From Nissolia schottii (lineage: Eukaryota; Streptophyta; Magnoliopsida; Fabales; Fabaceae), in the NCBI GenBank assembly GCA_003254905.1, contig QANU01054017.1, positions 273,816 to 337,815 on the forward strand: a DNA stretch of 64,000 bases, given 5' to 3'. Each line of letters begins with the position of its first letter. Positions within the stretch are counted from its first letter, which is position 1. Positions 56,270 through 64,000 of the stretch are shown here, piece by piece. The translations under genes were made by a program, and so were the position numbers. Below the pieces are notes generated by a model. That model worked only from the letters and a program-made list of their open reading frames with translations, was not told the origin of the DNA and did not search any database.

Positions 56270-57130
56270 ATGGCGGGGTTCTTCTCTGACACCGACGATT
56301 CCGCCATCGACGAAATCATCTCCCACGCAAAAGACGCCTCCGTTCTCGAGCAAGTCTCCGCCATCAACTGCTCCTCCTTCACTGACTCCCTTCTCCCCAC
56401 CGACCTTGAATCCCGCTTCCGCAAGCTCAAGTCTTTCCCCGCCGCCGCCGCCGCCAACCCCAAGACCCCTCCGCCACCACCACCAACCGGCGATTCCAAA
56501 GGCGAAAACTTTCCCACCTTCAATTCGAGGAGCTTCCATCTCCCAGCGAACAAGTGTCACGAGGAAAGTCCCATCTTTTCGCCTTCGGAAAAAAACTCAG
56601 ATGGGAAAATGCGTTTGGACCCTAAATTGCAACGAGGGTTTGTCTCTTCTTCGCCTTCGGATTCCGCGGATTCCGGGCGTGGGAAGAAAGGGTTGAATTC
56701 AAAATCCAAACTTGGCTCTGTTTCACCGGCTTCTGCCTCTGGGTCTGAAGAGAGTTCCTTGTCTTCGATGTTCAAGCCAGCGCAAAAGGGCAATAAACCG
56801 AAAGTAAAATCAGGGTCTGCATCGTCTTCGCCGTCGCCGACACGAAGAGCGGGGTGTTTCTGGTGCTCTCCGAAGAAGAAGGATTCGAGGAGGAGGAGGA
56901 GGAAGAGCAAGGAGAATTGGGGTGTTCTGGGTTTGGACAGCGACGACGAGCTCTTGTCTGATCTGGGAAGCTTCTCGAGCAAGGAACAGCAGAAGATTCT
57001 GAAGATGGCGATGAAGGAGGAACGAAAGATTAGCCGGGAGGCTGAGAAGATCGTTGAGATGGCCAAGCAAGCATCTGCAAGGATCAACGTTACCGGCATT
57101 GAGGATGGGCTCAGTGATGAAGAAGATTAG
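56270..57130 (+). CDS. Conserved plant protein of unknown function, Ser/Pro-rich, basic centre, acidic tail
   Basis: A single-exon 286-residue protein. The start ATG has a good context (AAGATGGCG). Layout: an N-terminal block (MAGFFSDTDDSAIDEIISHA, residues 1-55) likely helical; a poly-Ala/Pro linker (~56-75); a long Ser-rich disordered region with repeated SSPS/SGSE; a CFWCSP motif near 197-202 followed by a Lys/Arg cluster (KKKDSRRRRRKSKE), possibly a nuclear signal; and a C-terminal helix (SSKEQQKILKMAMKEERKIS) ending in acidic residues. The strongly structured ends joined by a disordered centre resemble a conserved but uncharacterised plant family; I cannot name it. Codon use is GC-richer than the flank, as for other genes here. 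It stands alone, more than 1.9 kb from SH3P2-like. Confidence 0.85.
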   Translation: MAGFFSDTDDSAIDEIISHAKDASVLEQVSAINCSSFTDSLLPTDLESRFRKLKSFPAAAAANPKTPPPPPPTGDSKGENFPTFNSRSFHLPANKCHEESPIFSPSEKNSDGKMRLDPKLQRGFVSSSPSDSADSGRGKKGLNSKSKLGSVSPASASGSEESSLSSMFKPAQKGNKPKVKSGSASSSPSPTRRAGCFWCSPKKKDSRRRRRKSKENWGVLGLDSDDELLSDLGSFSSKEQQKILKMAMKEERKISREAEKIVEMAKQASARINVTGIEDGLSDEED

Positions 57131-59076
57131 AGAGGAACAATAGTTACTTCTCCATTTTCTTTCTTTGTCATGGTAGGCTAAGGATAAAGTAAGAATAGTT
57201 ATTGCGAGGTGTGACAAATATATTGCCTTTATTTTATATTTTTTTGGTTTGGAGAGGAGGGTCACAATGGCATGTTCTTCTATGAATATCAGTTGTTACA
57301 TATGTCTTTACCAGAGATCAGGGATGGTCTATATACTACTACACAAAGGAGATGTTTCGGCAACTTTTCTGATTTTCGATTTTTTTTGTCATCTCTTGAG
57401 AAATCTAAATTGTCTTTTAAGAAATGTTTGAATGCAAACAATTGTCGTGGCATTACAAGTGTCTCGCACACTTGATTTATTGCAGATTTATAAGCCTAAT
57501 TTTCTTTGTGTAGTGTTGTTTTGAACTCATCAGCATTTCAATTTTTTATTCCCACCTCTGAATCGAAAAGATCGGAGATTTCACTCTTCAGTCTCATTTT
57601 TAACATTGTAAGAAGTTCTTCTCCATGGTATTTTTTTGGGTAAGGAAGTTGTTAATTGTGATTGTCTAACTTGGAAGATTACCTTAAAAGTTAAAACATA
57701 TTGAGAAGGGAAACTGTTTAATGTATGTATAGGGCTGACGGCTGAGGGAGCCTTCTGTTCCATGGACTCAGATGTGTATAATGCTTTCCTTATATAACCT
57801 ATATAAGATTGGATAACTTCCCATATGATTAGCCAGGTCCCACCCATCTAATATAATTCTTGTTTGAAACCGGGATTTATGTCCAATCAAACTTGGAAGT
57901 TGCTTGAATGAAGAGGCAAAGTGAAGACAAGAACTATAGAGTGACGGCATGTAGTTGCAGGATGCTAGCCACCAACTGCGCCTCTGTTCCATGCAACTGT
58001 AATTTAGTTTCTTACTCTCAAACTTAATTGTAGTTGAGAAGAGCAAAGCAAATGGATTAGGATGTGGGAATCCTATATTAAACAAGCCTTGCTTTTCCTT
58101 TTGAACTCCCCCTGCATATTGTCTCATTGCAAAACCATTGCTTAAATGGCAGGGACTAACACCTGTGAACACATCAATTGAAACTCTACCTGTGCAGGTG
58201 TCGGAATAATAAATAGTAACTATTTATTTATTTATTATTTTGCTCAAAAGAGCATATAAGAATTTCTCATATTTGACACAGGTAAGTGACCAATGTTGCT
58301 CAAAGAATGTCACAATGCTATGTCGTAACTTGTAACATTGAACCAATCAATAGCAGCATGGACTTGCATGAATTATTTTGACCTCATGGCATGGGATGCT
58401 GAGTTTCTTAAAAGTCTCTATCTATGCCATTTCCTTTTTCTGTTACACTTTATCATTAGACCATAATATTAGAAAATGTTCAATAATGCAAGTTGTTTGA
58501 GGTTGGCATTAGGAGGGAAAGTATGCTGCAAAGTTAGAATAGGCTGCCAGGCTGGCAAGCAACTTTGTGTTGCTGTTAGCATGGAATCCAGCTTATATTT
58601 ATGACCTGAGTTTTGTTTGAACAATCATTTATCTCAACACCTTTTCAAATCACAGGGACCCAGTAACAGAAGCTACAGATTATTTCTGCTAGTCTAGCAA
58701 GACATCAAGCCACTACAATTGAAGATATAAATTACTCTTTCCATATTGATGCATTGGAAGATTCTTAATACAATGTTTCTTAATATACTTTTTTAATTTA
58801 GAAGTACAGACCATCCTATACAATGGTCAAGGAAAATTTAACATTTATCCACCTCTAAGCAAATACCAATCGTACATCAATATACATATTAAACTGCTAT
58901 TTCCTATCACAAATTATGCTTAAATATACAGCAATACTGCACAGATGACAGAACCACCCAAAAATAATTGCAAATACATGCTATGGCTTTTCAAATAGAC
59001 CTATTATAACAAAACTATACAGTTTTTGCCTCACCTAATCAGAAAGAGAAGACCAAATGTTGGCATCACGTTGACG
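57131..59076. other. Intergenic DNA
   Basis: 3' flank of the 286-aa gene and 3' flank of the convergent SH3P2-like gene. An open frame at 57768-58172 on the - strand is not recognised and has no coding bias. Nothing else is seen. Confidence 0.5.
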
Positions 59077-62000
59077 TTATTCGATTATCTTGCTGGCTGG
59101 TAGTAAGTCCTGTCTCTGTACATAAGCAGAGGGAAACCATCCAGCATTGCCCTTGCATTCTCCTTCAGACCATCCATTGGCACCAACCTGGAAATGTAAC
59201 AACCAGAATTAAAACAAACGAATATAAGTCAAATCAGTGATAAGCTAATTTCATTGGCTGCAATGAACATAATGACTTCTTTTTTATTACTAAATACTAG
59301 TGTGAAAAAGCAAATCAACCAAGTTGTAAAAATTTGGCCTGTTATTTCATGCTGTCAAGATAATGATTATGTGATTACGTGGGGAAAGATTCCAGCATCA
59401 AAATTATCGGTTTTTGATGTTCAAGTAATAGTCAAGGGCTATAAGAGTAGGTGAAGCTATGAAAACCAAATAATAAAAACTAACTGTGAAAGAGTACACT
59501 ATTCACTTATTGACATTGAAGACACAGAGTTCAAGCCAAATGATATTTTGGGAAAAATTATTAATGCAAGTGAATTTTGATTTAATTTTAACTAATCTCT
59601 ATTTTCTCTCTCAGATTATATACATCACAAGGAGAACGACAGGTGGCTTTTAGGACCCCAACCAATGATCCATAATTATGAACATCAAAAAGCCCATCTT
59701 AGTTCTTTGCAAAAACAATTGATATATCCGGGGTCAATTTATCTGGAAAACCATTGATGCATCATAAATAGCTGACAAGTCCTTGGAAATACCTGACGGA
59801 CTACAACATAATCATCAACTGATAGACTTAATTCCCCCTCAGCTTGAGCGTCAAACGGATGTATGACCTACAACAAAAATGATGACACACATGAATTAGT
59901 TTAAGCTATGAATGTAAATGAAAATTGCACTGCACTGATTTCTAACATATTTTGGATTATATTAGGTGACAAGACTTGAATTTTTTTTTTTGCATAAAAA
60001 TTTGTCAATGTTTTATGTCTGTCACACTCCGTCTGCACACTAATTCAATTAACTTCTTGTAACATTCGCTATTTACTTATTTAATTTTCTGTAGCCCCTT
60101 CATCATAACATACATGACAATTTGAAACATGAAGAGATTTTTTATTTTTTGTTACATCAGAAAAAGGAAAGACAAGGCTAAGGCCTCAAGAACATGAAGA
60201 GGTAAATGAAGTGAAATACTGAAGTGAAATACTTTGTCTTGGAATAATTGTATAAGTATATTATGTCAAATATCCATGAATTCAAATATGCAGAGAAAGA
60301 AAAATCAACATTAACAAGTAATAAAACAAAGATATAGATATGATATCAGTTGCAACAAAACCAAAGCCAAATTATCTGTATATGCTTCAACCATTCAACA
60401 GTCAACTGCAAGAATCTGGTCATAAGTAATGAAGGAGCTCTGAAGACAGATTTATTCATATATGACTTACCTTTGCAAAAAAGTATGTTCCTGTTTGACT
60501 TTTGTTTTTATGATCAAAACCATTTGAATTAGCATTCTCATTCACATCTGTAGGTTGATTATTTCCATCTCTTGGCGGTGGAAATGATGGAGACTCTTTT
60601 GGTGGTCCCTCCACAGTCATCTAACTCAATAACATCCAATGAAAGGTATGTGTTATGAATTTGATTACACCCCCCCCCCCCACAAAAAAAAAAGGAGTTG
60701 CGAGAATATTATGCCAGAAGTCAACATGTAGAATAGACAAAATTTGTAATTATTTTTCATCTTTGAAAGAGGATACACACTACAGGTGCTAACCTCGGCA
60801 TATAGTTTCTCTAGAATAACAAGGGCATTTCGATGATAAGCTCTCTCAGCATCAACCTGCCAAAAGGGGGGAAAAATTGAAAAGGAAAGAAATGGCTTAG
60901 AAGGGAACCATTGATAAGAAAAGATTTCTCAAGGCTCAAGATAAAAATAGTGCAACTAATGTACACAGTCAAGTAAACATTAGATGAGATATAACTCAAA
61001 TAATTCACCATCATGAATCCAAATTCTCCTGAAGGTTTTGACCCATAGCTACAGAGAATTGATTAATATCATGTCAAGAAACCTAATCAGTTCCTATCAT
61101 TATGCACTCAAAGCATGTGAACATTATGCTAACTATCTGTACAAGCATGTGAAACTTCTTTTCTTTCATTCAGTCTCCGTATATGAAGCAACATGGTCAT
61201 TTGTAAACAGGAAACATATGGCCAACTTTTGGTAAATGTAAGAGTATCTCTTCTTGTATGATGTTAAGCACCAGTCAGGCACATAAAAGTCAAAACAGAA
61301 GTCACATGGCAAAAAAACTACTTCCACAGAGAATTCGGCAATACCATTGTACAAAGGCTCTGGAGAGTTATTTGTTGCTGTTGTTCTTCAACTGACAACA
61401 TAGCAGAAGTTGCTTCTTTGCCCAGTGCCATCAAGGCAGATTTAAGCCCTTTCAACCTTGTTTCTGCATTTTGAAGCCTCATGGAATTCTCTGCAGAAAC
61501 AGAAGAGTCCCTCAACTTTGATCGACGCCTCAAAACTTCAGCAGCCTGATGAGAAGATATCTAACATAAATACCATGCACTGCACACCACAATATGCATG
61601 CTATTGTGAAAAATTATTACCTGGGCTTCTACCTCTTGACGAAGTTTGTCATACCGTTGAGTGAGGTGGCGCGCATCCTCCAAAGGAGCTCCGGTTATTT
61701 GTGCTCTCAGTGGCTCAGAGATCTATACAAAATCTGAAGCAGAATTAGGAGCATGAAAATTTTGGGAGGCCAGGGAGGTGAGGTGAGGGAAGGAAGAGGA
61801 AAAGACATGATTGGGGAAGTCTCCATATTATTATTTATTGGTTTTTGAATAGAATGGAAGACTCAAAATATGAGTATATAACAGAACTGAAGGTTAAAGA
61901 CAAAATTATTCTTACAAAATAAATGATAATTCACTAATTCAGTACTAGTTCCAAATGACTAGGACTTCACTCAAATAGCACTAACAAGTGAATAGTTCCC

Positions 62001-63461
62001 TTATATTGTCTGAGCAAATAGTTCCAACTTCCAAAGAATTAGGGCTTCTTACTTCCTATTGTTAAACATATTGATAAAACTAGTAAAGGGACACAATAAA
62101 GAGAGAGAAAATACAAAGACCAAGAAATAACGAAATTGTATTATGAGAGTTATACCATGGGCACAATAAAGTAGTGCCAATTTATAGGCTCACAACAGAA
62201 TCAACACATAATGAGAGAATAATTCTAAATCAAATTAAATCAACACATAATTAAACTTAAATCAATCTAAGATATAATAAAGATATTATATTATTTTATT
62301 TTAATTCTAACACCTATCAAGCAAGAAGAACTAATATTCTGATATATTTAATCAGCAGCAAGTCAATGTTCTATTGATTTATACAAATTTCCGACCCCAC
62401 TGTTCATGTCTTAGTCAATATATCACATTTTGTACTACAAGGCAATATCTCAAAAAATGAACTCTGAAAGACTATACTACTTGAGAGTGGGATAGAAGTT
62501 TCCCAAAAGATTACCTGATCACCTAAGATCCCAAGCAAAGTTTCTCTCTCATTTTCCAATGTATCATACGAGTTACCCAATTGAAGAGAAGCACTTGCAA
62601 GAGGGTAACCACTATCTTGATTCTCACTGCCATACTTACAACAGTCCTTAGCCAACTTCTTTACTGAAGTATATAAGACAAAAATCAATTGTCATCCTTG
62701 CGGCCGAAACTAAATTAACAGAGGCAAAAGGCCAAAAGAAAAGTCACCTATCTCCATCTGCTTGGAACTGACAGAGATGAAACCTTCAATGCCACGAACA
62801 ATATGCCGCTGAAAATGCTGCAAGCATCATCACACTGATTAAAAACACAAACAAACACAGCATTCTTAAATCATTTAAGGATAAATGGCCAGATAATATC
62901 AATAATACCTTGGCTGTCTTTGTCGAACTGTATAACTTCCGAAGTTGCTCGTGACATTCAAGTTCAGATTCATCAGTCATGAGATGTTCATTGCTGATTT
63001 GGCCTAACTGTCTAAGTATAGCCTGCAAAACAAGAAACATCATTATCTCGCACAAAGGACAGTAAGACAAAAGTCAAACAAATGAAACCACCAGAAACAC
63101 AGGCAAAAGTGAACAGTTACAACCAGATTCTACACACTTATTTAAGGATCCCGAACCATCAGCTCAATCCTGAAGTTAAATAAATAATAAACCTTTACAC
63201 AAAACCCCCCACTAGAAAAGTTCAAGGTAAAAATTGATATTATCAGTTATGAGTCTTATGCCATGCTACAGTACAAAATTATCCTAATCAGTAAACATTA
63301 CCCCCAATAAAGCACCACACAATTGGTCAAGCACCCTAAAGGCTTCCATAAGAAAGAGAGAATAAGGTATGGAATTAGCAGAATAGGGATCATCGCTTCA
63401 CCTGTTGTTGCTTGGCAACTTGCTCTCTTAATTTGCTAGCTTGCTTTCTTATAGCATCCAT
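59077..63461 (-). CDS. SH3P2: SH3 domain-containing adaptor, SH3P2-like (BAR-type coiled coil plus SH3)
   Basis: Ten exons (63461-63402, 63022-62909, 62817-62748, 62663-62515, 61722-61621, 61545-61345, 60856-60794, 60620-60471, 59867-59793, 59187-59077) with GT-AG borders sum to 1,095 bp, giving 364 residues. That is very close to Arabidopsis SH3P2 (368). The start MDAIRKQASKLREQVAKQQQ is the family hallmark. Residues 1-250 are alpha-helical and heptad-rich (BAR-like, membrane-curving). A Pro/Asn-rich linker (254-295) precedes the SH3 domain (~299-352: YFFAKVIHPFDAQAEGELSL, then GWSEGECKGNAGWFPSAYV). SH3P proteins act in clathrin-mediated traffic, cell-plate formation and autophagosome formation. 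Which of SH3P1-3 is the orthologue rests on length and sequence memory; SH3P2 is the best guess. No lesions seen. Confidence 0.92.
60671..60681. repeat. Poly-C run in SH3P2-like intron
   Basis: Around eleven C followed by ACAAAAAAAAAA in the intron between exons 7 and 8. Possible slippage site. Confidence 0.7.
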
Positions 63462-64000
63462 TCCTCCTCCTCCTTTTTTTATTCTTTAGAACAAAAACAG
63501 TAACTTCGTTTTGCAGTCCAAAATTGGAAATGATCAGAAAAAAAGCTTTGCTTTTTTGGATTGTTTTCAATTCGTTGAAGAAGAAAACCAGGGCATGGAT
63601 CGAAAGGAAGGAACTACTAACTGTAGCTGGGTCTTTCCAGATAGAGAGAGCGCTACAACAGAACAAAAGGTTCCAAATTGGAAATGGGGGTATGTATGAG
63701 GGAGTGTAAGTGAAAAGTGGAATGAAGAGAAAGAGAAAGAGAATCAATTGAATGAATGGGGAAAAAGTGTCTTTTTATGACCTCCCACTGGACACGGACA
63801 CGTGCTTGACTTTCGGGGCATAAACTGTGTCAACTGCAGAGCACAAAAGCGCATTTTACACCGAATGCGAATTGTATCCTTGGGATTCGGGCTTTCCTAC
63901 AAATTTTCAATTTTCTAAGGCAACATAGGATAATTCTAATAACTATGCATCTTTTCTCATAAAGCAATATATTATAAGCAAGGGTAAATTATACCAAGTA
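63462..64000. other. 5' UTR and promoter side of the SH3P2-like gene
   Basis: Immediately upstream of the ATG is a purine/T-rich leader (GGAGGAGGAGG on the coding strand). A GGACACGGACACGTGC stretch near 63792 contains an ACGTG core of the kind bound by bZIP/bHLH factors. No other gene reaches the window end. Confidence 0.45.

Noticed and set aside
56557..57099. 180-residue - strand frame opposite the 286-aa protein
   Set aside because: The + strand frame has a good start, protein-like domains and a complete stop; the - strand frame is its shadow.
57768..58172. 134-residue open frame on the - strand
   Set aside because: Composition is like noncoding DNA, no family pattern, and no splice or promoter context.

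Overview
This is a nuclear genomic window from a flowering plant. Spliced genes with GT-AG introns, AT-rich intergenic DNA, microsatellites and dense small transposons all point that way. The terminal-repeat families and gene complement fit a eudicot, probably a legume (Fabaceae); that last step is inference from repeat style, not a database match. Two assembly uncertainties are visible: a 208-base N gap at 2261-2468 and a single N in an AT repeat at 20890.

Genes. Seven complete protein-coding genes can be modelled: a BAHD acyltransferase (15650-17014, +, one exon); a P-class pentatricopeptide repeat protein (21207-23690, -, one exon); a nodulin-like/MFS transporter (38309-42829, +, three exons, 573 aa); a membrane-anchored GT4-type glycosyltransferase (43597-45072, -, one exon); a receptor-like cytoplasmic kinase of the RLCK-VII/RIPK type (46687-50661, -, five exons, 424 aa); a conserved plant protein of unknown function (56270-57130, +, 286 aa); and an SH3P2-like BAR/SH3 adaptor (59077-63461, -, ten exons, 364 aa). 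For the three spliced genes the exon lengths sum to an intact frame. The 3' end of another gene enters at the left edge (1-207). The genes look like independent housekeeping, signalling and metabolic loci; nothing suggests one pathway or operon-like unit.

Repeats. The first 15 kb is an accessory region: a CACTA-type terminus, two related solo LTRs, a Mutator-like element (MULE) holding the start of a transposase gene, hAT- and Tourist-type MITEs, and nested insertions. From 25.5 to 33.1 kb lies a decayed 7.5-kb MULE with a transposase remnant and a convergent plant-mobile-domain (PMD) gene. It also holds a five-copy ~210-bp tandem array and later insertions. From 35 to 38 kb there are two SINE copies and a Pack-MULE-like element around a GC-rich coding-like fragment. 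From 53 to 54.6 kb there is an hAT MITE and an inverted copy of the 3.6-4.2 kb repeat; that copy serves as an empty site for one of the solo LTRs.

Nothing here clearly amounts to an undescribed biological system. The most unusual material is the PMD-carrying MULE with its transition-type stop codons, the captured gene fragment, and the reconstructable insertion histories.
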